Assembly: GCF_003096675.1 (NCBI RefSeq)
Contig: NZ_QEKW01000002.1
Coordinates: 401,179-465,178 of the forward strand
DNA length: 64,000 nt
Direction: 5' to 3'
DNA from: Actinomycetospora cinnamomea
Lineage (GTDB): Bacteria; Actinomycetota; Actinomycetes; Mycobacteriales; Pseudonocardiaceae
Numbering within the stretch: the stretch's first letter is position 1; each line of letters opens with the position of its first letter. The notes under the pieces are model-generated. The model worked only from the letters and a program-made list of their open reading frames with translations. It had not been told where the DNA came from and did no database searches. A program made the translations under genes and the position numbers. Positions 1 to 7,909 of this stretch are shown piece by piece.

Positions 1-88
1 CCACCGATCGGGGGCCGTCGGTGACCGGCAGCCGTCGTACGGGGACGAGCGGGTGAGGCGCGTGTCGCACACGACGACACTCCCGGTG

Positions 89-125
89 GTACCGGCGGGC
101 GGTACGGCCGGACGGCCGCCGGTAC
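89..125. terminator. Candidate terminator hairpin beyond the PRC-barrel gene
   Basis: Perfect 10-base arms at 89-98 and 116-125 are separated by a 17-base loop. The hairpin lies just past the stop codon of the minus-strand PRC-barrel gene, where a terminator would be expected. There is no T-tract, so its role is inferred from position. The rest of 1-148 shows no gene. Confidence 0.3.
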
Positions 126-148
126 GCGCCCTGCCCGCCGCCGACGCC

Positions 149-508
149 TCAGCGGCGCGCGAGCCGCCGCTCGCCGAGTGACCCCGTGCGGTACTCGAGC
201 CCGTAGTGCGCGAACAGGCCCGGTTCGTCCTCGGCGAGCAGCTCGCCGTCGGTGTCGATCGACGGGGCCTCGCGCACGAGTTCCTTGCCGAACGCGACCT
301 TGAGGTGATCGGGCGTCACGACCGCCCCGCTCAGCGGCGCGAACACCAGGCGGCTCCTCCCGAACAGCGAGGACACCTTGACGGTGGCGAACACCGGCTC
401 GTCGCCGAGCGTGTCGTAGTAGACCGCCTCGAGCTCCCCGATCTTGGCGCCGTCGGGGTCGAGCACGGGGCGCCCGCGCCAGTCGCGGACGTTCTCGGCG
501 GGGATCAC
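149..508 (-). CDS. PRC-barrel domain protein
   Basis: A 119-residue soluble protein. The first 75 residues match the PRC-barrel beta fold: it opens with MIPAENVRDWRGRPVLDP, followed by the typical DGAKIGELEAVY and a later FAPLSGAVV strand. PRC-barrels serve as small protein- or RNA-binding modules; stand-alone actinobacterial versions are often stress-linked but have no defined reaction. The acidic tail (DTDGELLAEDEPG) lies outside the barrel. The gene is a single unit, separated by 48 bases from the racemase-like gene upstream on the same strand, so the two may be cotranscribed. The family call is fairly secure, the role unknown. Confidence 0.75.
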   Translation of the reverse strand: MIPAENVRDWRGRPVLDPDGAKIGELEAVYYDTLGDEPVFATVKVSSLFGRSRLVFAPLSGAVVTPDHLKVAFGKELVREAPSIDTDGELLAEDEPGLFAHYGLEYRTGSLGERRLARR

Positions 509-556
509 GGGCGGTCCTCTCGGGCGGTGGGGACCTCCAGCGTAGTGCGGGCGGGG

Positions 557-1432
557 TCACACCCGGCGCAGGAGCGGGGCGCCGGGGTGCGTGGCCGTGT
601 CGGGCCGGGTCTGCTGGTCGGACTCGTCGGTGGCCGGGAGGTCGTCGCGGGTGACCCGTCCACCGCGGGCCAGGGCGGCGCCGATCGGGTAGCGGCACGC
701 GATCGCGGGCAGCGTCCCCTCGTCCCCGCCCAGGTGCACCCGGACCCCGGCGGGCTCGGCCGCGGGGTCCTCGGGCAGCCCGAGGCGACGCAGGGCCTGC
801 CCGGCGACGGCGCGGGAGCTGTCGTGCAGCCCGGTGCCCGGCGGCAGCGCGGCGAGGATGTCGTCGACCACCAGCGGGTAGTGGGTGCACCCGAGCACCA
901 CCGACCGGCACCGGGCCGGGGTGCGTCCCGCGGCGACCGCGACGGCGTCGCGCACCGCGGCGGGATCGGCGTCCTCGACCGCGCGTGCGAGCCCGGGGCA
1001 CGCGACGGCGTCGGCCTGGCCGGGCGCGGCGAACCGTTCGAGCAGGTCGCGCTGGTACTCGCTGCCGGTCGTGCGCTCCGTGGCCCACACGGCGAACGGC
1101 AGTCCGGTCGCCCCCGCGGGCTTGACGGCCGGGACCGTGGCCACGACCGGACGCTCCGGCTCGACCGCCGCGCGCAGCGGCACCACGGCGGTGACCGAGG
1201 CCGTGTTGCACGGCACGACGATCGCGTCGGCGCCCCGGGCGATCGCGAGGCGCCCGGTGTCGAGCACGCGGTCGACGATCCAGGCCGACGACTTCGACCC
1301 CCACGGCATGCCCTCGGGGTCGAGGTAGAGATCGAGGGCGAGGTCCGGGCGCAGGTGGCGCAGCCAACCGGCGGTGGGCAGCAGGCCGAACCCCGAGTCG
1401 ATCAGGGCCACACGCGCGGGTTGCCGGACCAT
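557..1432 (-). CDS. Glutamate racemase-like (Asp/Glu racemase family) protein
   Basis: A 291-residue protein with the two-cysteine layout of the MurI family: an N-terminal IDSGFGLLP, the first catalytic cysteine in VVPCNTAS and the second in VVLGCTHYP. MurI supplies D-glutamate for peptidoglycan by deprotonating and reprotonating the alpha carbon with these two cysteines. The N-terminal region (YLDPEGMPWG) departs from canonical MurI, where LYFGDTARVPYG is usual, so a second, non-housekeeping racemase is possible. The start is the ATG at 1432; the open frame upstream is an overlap with the neighbouring gene on the same strand. It follows the SDR gene with a 26-base gap and is probably cotranscribed with it. 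Confidence 0.75.
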   Translation of the reverse strand: MVRQPARVALIDSGFGLLPTAGWLRHLRPDLALDLYLDPEGMPWGSKSSAWIVDRVLDTGRLAIARGADAIVVPCNTASVTAVVPLRAAVEPERPVVATVPAVKPAGATGLPFAVWATERTTGSEYQRDLLERFAAPGQADAVACPGLARAVEDADPAAVRDAVAVAAGRTPARCRSVVLGCTHYPLVVDDILAALPPGTGLHDSSRAVAGQALRRLGLPEDPAAEPAGVRVHLGGDEGTLPAIACRYPIGAALARGGRVTRDDLPATDESDQQTRPDTATHPGAPLLRRV

Positions 1433-1458
1433 CGCCGGCGAGTCTAGGCCCCCCGCCC

Positions 1459-2556
1459 TCACACCATCGCGGCGCTGCCGACGTCGGGGTGCTCGCGGTG
1501 GTACGCCACCATCGCGCCGACGTGCTCGGCGAACGACGGGCAGCGCACCCCGACCTCGTCGAGCAGCGCGGTGGTGGCGGCGACGTCGTAGACGGTGGGG
1601 TGGGTGAGGTAGTCCAGCGTCGACGACGGCAGCCGGAACACCCGCCCGACACCGGGCAGGTGGTCGATCGCGAACCGGGAGAGCACGGTCGGCACCGGCA
1701 CGACCTTCAGGCGCTTTCCGGTGTGCGCCGCGAACGCCTCGCACATCTCGAGCACCGACGGCGGGTGCGGCGCGGCGAGGGCGACGGTGCGGCCGAGCGC
1801 GCCCGGGTGCGGGGCCAGCGCGGCGATCGCATCGACGACGAAGTCGCTCGGCACGAGGTTGAACTGGACGCGCGACGGGTCGCCGGGCAGCGGCATCACC
1901 GCGACGCGGCCCTGGCGGGCGATGAGCTGCAGCGCGTAGTACGGCCCGTCGTACTTCTGCGTCTCGCCGGTGCGGCTGTCCCCGACCACGACCGACGGCC
2001 GGTAGATCGTCACGGGCACGCCGGCGTCGCGCGCCTTCACCACGACCCGCTCGGCCTCGTGCTTGGTGTGCTCGTAGTGGTTGGAGAAGGTCTGCCCGAG
2101 CTCGAGGTCGTCCTCGGAGAAGATCCCGGGGTAGCGGCCCGAGACGTAGCAGGTACTGACGTACTGCAGCCGCACCAGCTCGTCGGCGCCCTGCGCCAGG
2201 GCGACGACGTTCCGCGTGCCCTCCACGTTGACCGACCACGCGAGGTCCGCCGGCACCGACAGGTCGTACACCGCGGCGAGGTGGAAGATCTCGAGCGGCC
2301 CCTCGCGCAGGGCGTCCAGCTCGTCGTCGTCGAGCCCGAGTCCGGGGCGGGTGATGTCGCCGGCGACCAGCCGCGTGCGGCCCGCGATCCGGGGCTCGTC
2401 GGCCTCGAGCCGGGCGAGCGTGCGCCGCGCCTGGTCGAGCCAGCGCTCCTGCACCAGCGCGACGGCCGTGGCCTCGGGCGCGCGCTGCAGCGTCCGGGGC
2501 AGCAGGGCGGTCCCGAGGAAGCCGGGGAAGCCGGTGAACAGCACGGTCGTCGGCAC
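1459..2556 (-). CDS. Extended SDR oxidoreductase, thioester-reductase/fatty-acyl-CoA-reductase-like
   Basis: A 365-residue Rossmann protein. The NAD(P) motif TGFPGFLG is at residues 8-15, and the extended-SDR active site is seen as YVSTCYVSG and then YEHTKHEAE (the YxxxK pair). The NVEGTRNVVALAQ segment is typical of NAD_binding_4 proteins (thioester reductase and fatty-acyl reductase C-termini). The substrate is probably an acyl thioester or a lipid-like carbonyl, but nothing nearby defines it. The gene heads a short minus-strand unit with the racemase-like gene and is transcribed away from the NDH-2 gene. The 229 bases between them (2557-2785) must carry divergent promoters; I see no clear operator there. 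Confidence 0.75.
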   Translation of the reverse strand: MPTTVLFTGFPGFLGTALLPRTLQRAPEATAVALVQERWLDQARRTLARLEADEPRIAGRTRLVAGDITRPGLGLDDDELDALREGPLEIFHLAAVYDLSVPADLAWSVNVEGTRNVVALAQGADELVRLQYVSTCYVSGRYPGIFSEDDLELGQTFSNHYEHTKHEAERVVVKARDAGVPVTIYRPSVVVGDSRTGETQKYDGPYYALQLIARQGRVAVMPLPGDPSRVQFNLVPSDFVVDAIAALAPHPGALGRTVALAAPHPPSVLEMCEAFAAHTGKRLKVVPVPTVLSRFAIDHLPGVGRVFRLPSSTLDYLTHPTVYDVAATTALLDEVGVRCPSFAEHVGAMVAYHREHPDVGSAAMV

Positions 2557-2785
2557 GCGGGCCTCCCGGGACGGCGGGCGGGGTCGGGGTGCGGGGAGCA
2601 GACCACGCCCGGCGCGCCACCGCCCGACGACGGCACCCGGTCGGGCGGGCTGTGACCACGCTCATGGGGGTCGCCGACGCGGCGCGTTCGTGCGGGGAGG
2701 TGTCGCGAGCGCCACCAGGGGAAACTCACCACGGACGAAATCTGCCCTCGGGCACCAGCTCGGGCACGACGGGAGGACGACTCGG

Positions 2786-4153
2786 ATGAGCGCGCAGCGC
2801 ATCGTGGTGGTCGGCGCCGGGTTCGCCGGCTTGAAGTGCGTCCAGCGCCTCGAACGTGAGCTCAAGGGCGAGCTGTCGCGCGGCGAGGTGGAGGTCGTGG
2901 TGGTGAACCCCCACGACTACATGCTCTACCTGCCCCTGCTCCCGCAGGTGGCCGCGGGGGTCATCACCGCGCAGTCGGTCACGGTGCCGCTGCCGCGGGC
3001 GATCAAGCGGGCCGCGCGCCTGCCGGGTCAGGTGGTCGGGCTGGACCTCGAGCGCAAGGTCGCCGTGGTCAAGAAGATCAGCGAGGAGGTCGTCGACCTC
3101 CCCTACGACCGCCTCGTCATCGCCGCGGGCAGCGTCACCCGTCAGTTCGACATCCCCGGGCTCGAGGAGCACGGCCTGGGCATGAAGAACCTCGGGGAGG
3201 CCGCGTACCTGCGCGACCACGTGCTCTCCCAGCTCGAGCTCGCCAACGCGTCCACCGATCCGGCCGAGCGCGCCGCGCGGTGCAGCTTCGTCGTGGTGGG
3301 CGGCGGCTACGCGGGCGTCGAGACCGCGGCGTGCCTCGAGCTGCTCACCGACGCCGCGCTGAAGCGCTTCCCGCGCCTCGACCCGACGCTCGTGCGCTGG
3401 ACGGTGGTCGACATCGCCCCGCGCCTCATGCCCGAGCTCGGGCAGCGCCTCGGCGAGGAGGCCCTCGACCTGCTGCGCCGCCGCGGGATCGGCATCCGGC
3501 TGGAGACCGGCGTCGAGCAGGTCACCGCCGACGACGTCACCCTCACCGACGGCAGCACGATCCCGACCAAGACGCTGGTGTGGACCGCGGGCGTCACCGC
3601 CAGCCCGCTGGTCAAGACGCTCGGCGTGGAGCTGGTGCGCGGCCGGGTCAAGACGCGCACCGACCTGCGCCTCGACGGCTACGACGACGTGTTCGTCCTC
3701 GGCGACGCGGCCGCGGTGCCCGACCTCACCGCGGACGACCCGGACTCGGCGATGTGCCCGCCCACCGCGCAGCACGCCGTGCGCCAGGCGGTGACCGCGG
3801 CCGACAACGTGGTCGCCTCCCTGCGGGGCGAGCCGCTGCGCGAGTACAAGCACCACGATCTCGGCCTCGTGGTCGACCTCGGCGGCACCCAGGCGGTGGC
3901 CCACCCGCTGGGCCTGCGGCTGAAGGGGATGCTCGCCCAGACCGTGACGCGGGCCTACCACCTCTACGCCCTGCCGCTGACGCGCACGCGGGTGCGGGTC
4001 GTCGCCAACTGGATCCTCCACCTGTTCGGTGGCGACGACTTCATCCGCATCGGCTTCCTCGCCGGGCGCAAGAACGAGACGTCGTCGTTCGAGGAGTCCC
4101 GCGAGTACCTCTCCGAGGAGGAGATGAAGGAGCGGGCCGCGGCGGCATCCTGA
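2786..4153 (+). CDS. NDH-2-like NAD(P)/FAD-dependent pyridine nucleotide-disulfide oxidoreductase
   Basis: A 455-residue type II NADH dehydrogenase-like flavoprotein. The FAD-binding IVVVGAGFAGLKC is at residues 5-17, the second dinucleotide fold is FVVVGGGYAGVE near residue 172, and the FAD-closing VFVLGDAA is near residue 306. NDH-2 enzymes pass electrons from NADH to quinone at the membrane face without pumping protons; the C-terminal part with LTRTRVRVVANWILHLF fits the amphipathic membrane anchor. It starts at the ATG at 2786, preceded by GGGAGGA. The hydrolase gene follows after 5 bases, so the two form an operon. Quinone reduction itself is inferred from family. Confidence 0.8.
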   Translation: MSAQRIVVVGAGFAGLKCVQRLERELKGELSRGEVEVVVVNPHDYMLYLPLLPQVAAGVITAQSVTVPLPRAIKRAARLPGQVVGLDLERKVAVVKKISEEVVDLPYDRLVIAAGSVTRQFDIPGLEEHGLGMKNLGEAAYLRDHVLSQLELANASTDPAERAARCSFVVVGGGYAGVETAACLELLTDAALKRFPRLDPTLVRWTVVDIAPRLMPELGQRLGEEALDLLRRRGIGIRLETGVEQVTADDVTLTDGSTIPTKTLVWTAGVTASPLVKTLGVELVRGRVKTRTDLRLDGYDDVFVLGDAAAVPDLTADDPDSAMCPPTAQHAVRQAVTAADNVVASLRGEPLREYKHHDLGLVVDLGGTQAVAHPLGLRLKGMLAQTVTRAYHLYALPLTRTRVRVVANWILHLFGGDDFIRIGFLAGRKNETSSFEESREYLSEEEMKERAAAAS

Positions 4154-4158
4154 CGTCC

Positions 4159-5109
4159 GTGACGACCCCCGAGGACGGCGGCGGATACGTCGAGGACGTG
4201 ATCGCCCGCGACGGCACACGCCTGCGGCGCTGGGACAACGGCGCCACGGGCGTGCCCGTCGTGGTGTCCAACGGCCTGGGCGCGAGCCCGACGGCGTGGA
4301 CCTTCCTCCACGGGGAGGACTGCGGATACCACGCCACGACCTGGCACCACCGCGGTCTCGGCGGCTCGGACCGCCCCTCCGACGAGACCCACATCCGCGT
4401 CGAGGACCACGTCGACGACCTGTTCACGGTGATGGACGCCGCAGGCATGGAGTCCGCGCTCGTCGTCGGCTGGTCGCTGGGCGTCCCGATCGCGATCGAG
4501 GCCGCGCGGCGGGCACCGGATCGGGTGGCGGGCCTGATGGTCCTCGGCGGGGCGGCCACCGGGACGTTCCGCGTGCTGCCACAGCTCTCCCCGCTGCCCA
4601 CCGGCGTCCCCGAGGGCGTGCACCGCCGCGCGGCGCAGCTCGGAGGCTGGCTGCTGCGCGTCGTCGGTCCGCCCGTGGCCGGGGTGATCGACCTGCTGCC
4701 GCGCAGCCTGGACGCGAGCCGGGACGCGCTCGACCGCGCCGGGGTCGACCCCGCGCAGCTCGACCCGACGGGCACGGCGGCGCCGCTGGTCACCCTCGCC
4801 GAGGTGGCGCGGCAGTTCGCCCGGCACGACTGGACCTGGTTCTCGCGCATGGTCCTGGCCGGCGCCCAGCACGAGCAGCTCGACGACGCCGACCTCGCGG
4901 CGATCACGGTGCCGGTCACCGTGGTCAGCGGGAATCTCGACACCCTCGCCCCGCCCGCGGACATGGCCGCCCTGGCCGCGGCCCTGGGCGACGCGCGGCT
5001 GGTGCGCCTGCCGGGCTCGCACTTCCTGCCGCTGCAGTTCCCCGACGCCCTCGCCGGCGAGCTCGCCAGGCTGGCCGACCGCAGCCGCCTGCGCGGGGAC
5101 CAGGCCTGA
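4159..5109 (+). CDS. Alpha/beta hydrolase
   Basis: A 316-residue alpha/beta hydrolase. The nucleophile elbow is GWSLG (VVGWSLGVPIAIEAA). The oxyanion region is VVSNGLGASP, the acid lies in VVSGNLDTLAP, and the catalytic histidine in LPGSHFLPLQ. The start is a GTG at 4159, five bases after the NDH-2 stop, so translation is probably coupled. The family includes esterases, lactonases and menaquinone-pathway enzymes; the pairing with an NDH-2 is suggestive but no substrate can be named. It converges on aroQ with only 7 bases between the stop codons. Confidence 0.75.
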   Translation: MTTPEDGGGYVEDVIARDGTRLRRWDNGATGVPVVVSNGLGASPTAWTFLHGEDCGYHATTWHHRGLGGSDRPSDETHIRVEDHVDDLFTVMDAAGMESALVVGWSLGVPIAIEAARRAPDRVAGLMVLGGAATGTFRVLPQLSPLPTGVPEGVHRRAAQLGGWLLRVVGPPVAGVIDLLPRSLDASRDALDRAGVDPAQLDPTGTAAPLVTLAEVARQFARHDWTWFSRMVLAGAQHEQLDDADLAAITVPVTVVSGNLDTLAPPADMAALAAALGDARLVRLPGSHFLPLQFPDALAGELARLADRSRLRGDQA

Positions 5110-5116
5110 CGCACGA

Positions 5117-5578
5117 TCACGTCCGGCGCACGATCCGCTCCGCGAGGAAGCGCAGTGCGAGGTCGTAGCCGGTGACCCCGGCGCCGGCGATCACGGCCGT
5201 GGCCACCGGCGACACGTACGAGTGCGACCGGAACGCCTCGCGGGCGTGGACGTTCGACAGGTGGATCTCCACCACGGGCACCGGCAGCGCGGCCAGAGCG
5301 TCGCGGAGGGCCACGGACGTGTGCGTGTAGCCGCCCGGATTGATGATCACTCCGCCGTGGCCGGTCATGGCCTCGTGGACCGCGTCGATGAGCACGCCCT
5401 CGTGGTTGCTCTGCCGCGCGTCGACCTCGAGGCCGAGCTCGCCCGCGACCCGCCGGCAGCGATCCACCAGGACGTCGAGGGTGTCGGTGCCGTAGACCTC
5501 CGGCTCGCGCCGCCCCAGGAGGTCCAGGTTCGGGCCGTTGACGACCAGCACGCGCGGTGGATTCGCCTGCGGGCTCAT
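5117..5578 (-). CDS. aroQ: Type II 3-dehydroquinate dehydratase
   Basis: A protein of 153 residues that dehydrates 3-dehydroquinate to 3-dehydroshikimate in the shikimate pathway; type II enzymes are cytosolic dodecamers. All family landmarks are present: NGPNLDLLGRREP with the catalytic Arg, the following VYG tyrosine, SNHEG, the substrate-binding INPGGYTHTSVAL, and EIHLSNVHAREAFRSHSYV carrying the catalytic His. I chose the ATG at 5578 because a GGAG sits six bases upstream; an in-frame ATG 12 bases earlier lacks this spacing. No other shikimate gene lies in the window, so it is an isolated locus. Confidence 0.93.
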   Translation of the reverse strand: MSPQANPPRVLVVNGPNLDLLGRREPEVYGTDTLDVLVDRCRRVAGELGLEVDARQSNHEGVLIDAVHEAMTGHGGVIINPGGYTHTSVALRDALAALPVPVVEIHLSNVHAREAFRSHSYVSPVATAVIAGAGVTGYDLALRFLAERIVRRT

Positions 5579-5712
5579 GTGCCACTCCATCGGGGGTTCA
5601 TAACCACGCCCTTGTCATTCGGGGGTCAAGCGGACGGGTGGGGTGACCGATGAGGGGAACAGCGCCCACCGTGCCCACGGTCGGGCGGTCTCCCCACCCG
5701 GACGGAGTCTGT

Positions 5713-6321
5713 ATGAGGACGGTTCTGATCTGCGACGACCGGCGCAGTGTCCGTGAGGGCCTGACGCGGGTCATGTCCGCGGTGCCCGGGGTCCAGCGCA
5801 TCGACTGCGTCGCCACCGCCGACGAGCTGCTCACCCGCTACGCCCGGCAGAGCGCCGACGTCGTGTTCGTCGGCACGCAGCGCGCGGTGGCCTCGGGCGC
5901 GGAGGCGACCCGACGCCTCATGTCCGCCCACCCCCAGGCCAACGTCATGGTCTTCGGCGCCCCCGACGACGCCGGCAGCATCGCCGCCGCGATCGCCGGC
6001 GGGGCCCGCGGCTACCTGCGCTGGGACGCCTCGCGCCCCGAGCTGGTCGCGGCGCTCGCGCACTCGGCCGTCGGCGCCGAGGCCGGGACGATGCCCATGC
6101 AGCGCACCGCCTCGCCCGGCGCGAGCGTCAACCTCACCGAGCGCGAGATGCAGGTGCTGCGCGGGATGAGCCAGGGCAAGAGCAACGGCCAGATCGGCCG
6201 CGAGCTCTACCTGTCCGAGGACACCGTGAAGACCCACGCCCGCCGGCTGTTCCGCAAGCTGTCGGCGGCCGACCGGGCGCAGGCGGTGGCCCAGGGCTTC
6301 CGCTGCGGTCTCGTCTCCTGA
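5713..6321 (+). CDS. BldM-like atypical response regulator (REC + LuxR HTH), no receiver Asp
   Basis: A 202-residue regulator: a receiver-like domain (1-120) and a C-terminal LuxR/FixJ helix-turn-helix (about 137-200) with LTEREMQVLRGMSQGKSNGQIG and SEDTVKTHARRLFRKL. Overall pattern and length resemble Streptomyces BldM, a developmental regulator. The acidic pair Asp8/Asp9 is kept, but the phosphoacceptor position reads VFVGTQ, giving Gly54 where BldM-type proteins have Asp in LMDVRMP. The receiver therefore probably does not take phosphate and may serve for dimerisation only. No kinase gene is adjacent. The start is the ATG at 5713 with GGAG five bases upstream, rather than an in-frame ATG at 5650. 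Confidence 0.82.
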   Translation: MRTVLICDDRRSVREGLTRVMSAVPGVQRIDCVATADELLTRYARQSADVVFVGTQRAVASGAEATRRLMSAHPQANVMVFGAPDDAGSIAAAIAGGARGYLRWDASRPELVAALAHSAVGAEAGTMPMQRTASPGASVNLTEREMQVLRGMSQGKSNGQIGRELYLSEDTVKTHARRLFRKLSAADRAQAVAQGFRCGLVS

Positions 6322-6401
6322 CGGGCCCCTCGGGAGGACACCGGAGACGACGTCCCGCCGGGTCGGAGGCGGCAGGAGGTCGTCGGGACGGTGGACAGCC
6401 C

Positions 6402-6452
6402 CGGTCACCGGCTGGTGTCGCCCGCACGGCGAGCGGTACCAGCCGGTGACCG
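6402..6452. terminator. Bidirectional terminator-like hairpin
   Basis: Perfect 15-base inverted repeat: arms 6402-6416 and 6438-6452, loop 21 bases. It lies between the convergent BldM-like gene and the minus-strand small gene at 6461, so it can serve both. There is no U-tract, as is usual in very GC-rich actinobacteria. Confidence 0.6.
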
Positions 6453-6460
6453 TGCCGTCG

Positions 6461-6685
6461 TCACGGACCGACGACGGTGCGGATGCGGTCGTCGCGCAGC
6501 TCGGTGCGCGCGCGGCGGTGGGCCCCGAAGCGGTGACGGATCCCGTCGGGGCCGGAGAGCCAGCCCTGGTAGGCGTCGACCTCGTAGTCGCGGCGCTCGC
6601 CGGACTCGTCACGCACGGTGATCCGGTAGGTGGTGTCGCGGGCGAAGGTGAAGCGCGGCGCGGGGGAACGGGACGGGGCGGCCAT
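6461..6685 (-). CDS. Small hypothetical protein
   Basis: A 74-residue hydrophilic protein, which I do not recognise. It begins APRFTFARDTTYRITV and continues with alternating charged beta-like strands and an RHRFGAHRRART segment before RTVVGP. It has no membrane segment or cysteine. The start at ATG 6685 is chosen because the family-like sequence begins there, but the ribosome site is weak and an upstream in-frame start at 6742 would add 19 residues. It is convergent with the BldM-like gene and separated from it by a strong hairpin, which supports its being a transcribed unit. Confidence 0.45.
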   Translation of the reverse strand: MAAPSRSPAPRFTFARDTTYRITVRDESGERRDYEVDAYQGWLSGPDGIRHRFGAHRRARTELRDDRIRTVVGP

Positions 6686-7086
6686 CACCGTCGATCGTAC
6701 GAGCACGGAGTACCGACCCCCCACGCTCCCACGAACGATCACACGAGAAGGTGATCGAGGTCTCGGCGCCCGCCCGGACCGGGGAGGTCCGCGTGCTCGC
6801 GTGTCGTTCCTCGGCGTGTCGTGTCAGCGGTGGGCCATCGCTGACACCCAGTGTCCGTAACGCCACACGCTCGCTCGCGAGGTCGTGCTGATCGTGCGCG
6901 GCGTCGCCGACGGCGTCGTCCCGTGCGGAGCAGGACCGCGAGCCGGCGGCACAATGGCGCGCGCAGCGGGCGACGGCGCCACGCGTGCCGACGCCCGCCA
7001 CGCACGTCGGGGCGCCACCCGCGGGTTCGCGGCGGCGCTCCCGTTCCTCGAGGCCCGCGTCGCCGGGCGGGAGGTGGTGTCCACCT
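6686..7086. other. Intergenic region with a 9-bp hairpin and a doubtful small ORF
   Basis: About 400 bases without a convincing gene. A hairpin has arms 6821-6829 and 6839-6847 (GTGTCAGCG and its complement) with a 9-base loop; it could be a terminator or an operator. A plus-strand frame from a GTG at 6885 to 7094 has G/C-rich third positions late in its length and overlaps the start of the aldolase gene, but its 5' part is Arg/Ala-rich and resembles no family, so I do not call it. Confidence 0.4.
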
Positions 7087-7866
7087 GTGGCTGACCCCGT
7101 GACCGACACCGTCCGGGCCGCCTGGGCCGCGGGTCGCGCCGCCCGCAACGGATGGCTCACCGTGGCCGACCCGCACCTGGTGGAGGTCGTCGCCGCGCGC
7201 GCCGCGGGCCACGACCTGCTCGACGCGCTCACCCTCGACCTCCAGCACGGGCTGTTCGACCGGGCCCGCACGGCCGACGCGGTCCGGGCGATCGCCGCGC
7301 ATGGGCTGGCCCCGCTGGTGCGCCTGCCCGCCGTCGACGACGCCGAAGTCGGCTTCGTGCTCGACGTCGGCGCGCACGGCGTCATCGCGCCGATGGTGTC
7401 CGACCCCGCGACCGCCGCCGAGCTCGTCGCCGCCTGCCGCTACCCGCCGGCCGGGCGCCGCTCGTTCGGCCCCGTGCGCACCGCCCTGCGCGCGGGCGAC
7501 GACCCGGTCGCCGCGGCGGACCGCGTCCTGGTGCTCGCGATGATCGAGACGGCGGACGCGCTGGAGCGCGCCGACGCGATCGCCGCGGTGGACGGGCTCG
7601 ACGGGCTCTTCGTCGGGCCCGGCGACCTCGGGGTGGCCCTGGGCCTGGGGCCGGCGCAGGACCGCGAGGAGCCGGCGATCCACGACGCGTTCCGCCGGGT
7701 GCTCGACGCGTGCGCCGCCGCCGGCGTCCGCGCGGGCGTGCACGCCACCCGCGCCGCGTACGCCGCGGCCCGCGCCCGCGACGGCTTCGCGCTGGTCACC
7801 GTGTGGTCGGACGTGCCGGCGCTCCTGGGCACGCTCGACGCGGCCGCGGCGGGCTTCACGCCCTGA
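7087..7866 (+). CDS. HpcH/HpaI-family aldolase/lyase
   Basis: A 259-residue TIM-barrel class II aldolase of the HpcH/HpaI (2-dehydro-3-deoxyglucarate/4-hydroxy-2-oxovalerate) family. It shows the barrel start DLQHGLFD, the arginine strand LVRLPAVDD, the metal-ligand Glu in MIETADAL and the ligand Asp in FVGPGDLGVALG. These enzymes cleave or form 2-keto acids with pyruvate and a divalent metal. Start at GTG 7087 with GGGAGG about 12 bases upstream; a second in-frame GTG at 7099 is possible. The next gene, a WYL regulator, begins 43 bases later, so the pair may be one transcript. Confidence 0.8.
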   Translation: MADPVTDTVRAAWAAGRAARNGWLTVADPHLVEVVAARAAGHDLLDALTLDLQHGLFDRARTADAVRAIAAHGLAPLVRLPAVDDAEVGFVLDVGAHGVIAPMVSDPATAAELVAACRYPPAGRRSFGPVRTALRAGDDPVAAADRVLVLAMIETADALERADAIAAVDGLDGLFVGPGDLGVALGLGPAQDREEPAIHDAFRRVLDACAAAGVRAGVHATRAAYAAARARDGFALVTVWSDVPALLGTLDAAAAGFTP

Positions 7867-7909
7867 GGAGCGGACCGCTCCCGTCCGCGTCCCGCGGCAC
7901 ACTGGGTGG

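Noticed and set aside
206..1447. Large plus-strand ORFs over minus-strand genes (also 3280-5109, 32-34 kb and 55726-59229)
   Set aside because: They are Arg/Gly/His/Ala-rich shadows typical of high-GC DNA opposite or overlapping well-recognised genes.
6885..7094. Possible 69-residue gene before the aldolase
   Set aside because: Its 5' half is compositionally random and no family pattern appears; overlap with the aldolase start is the only support.
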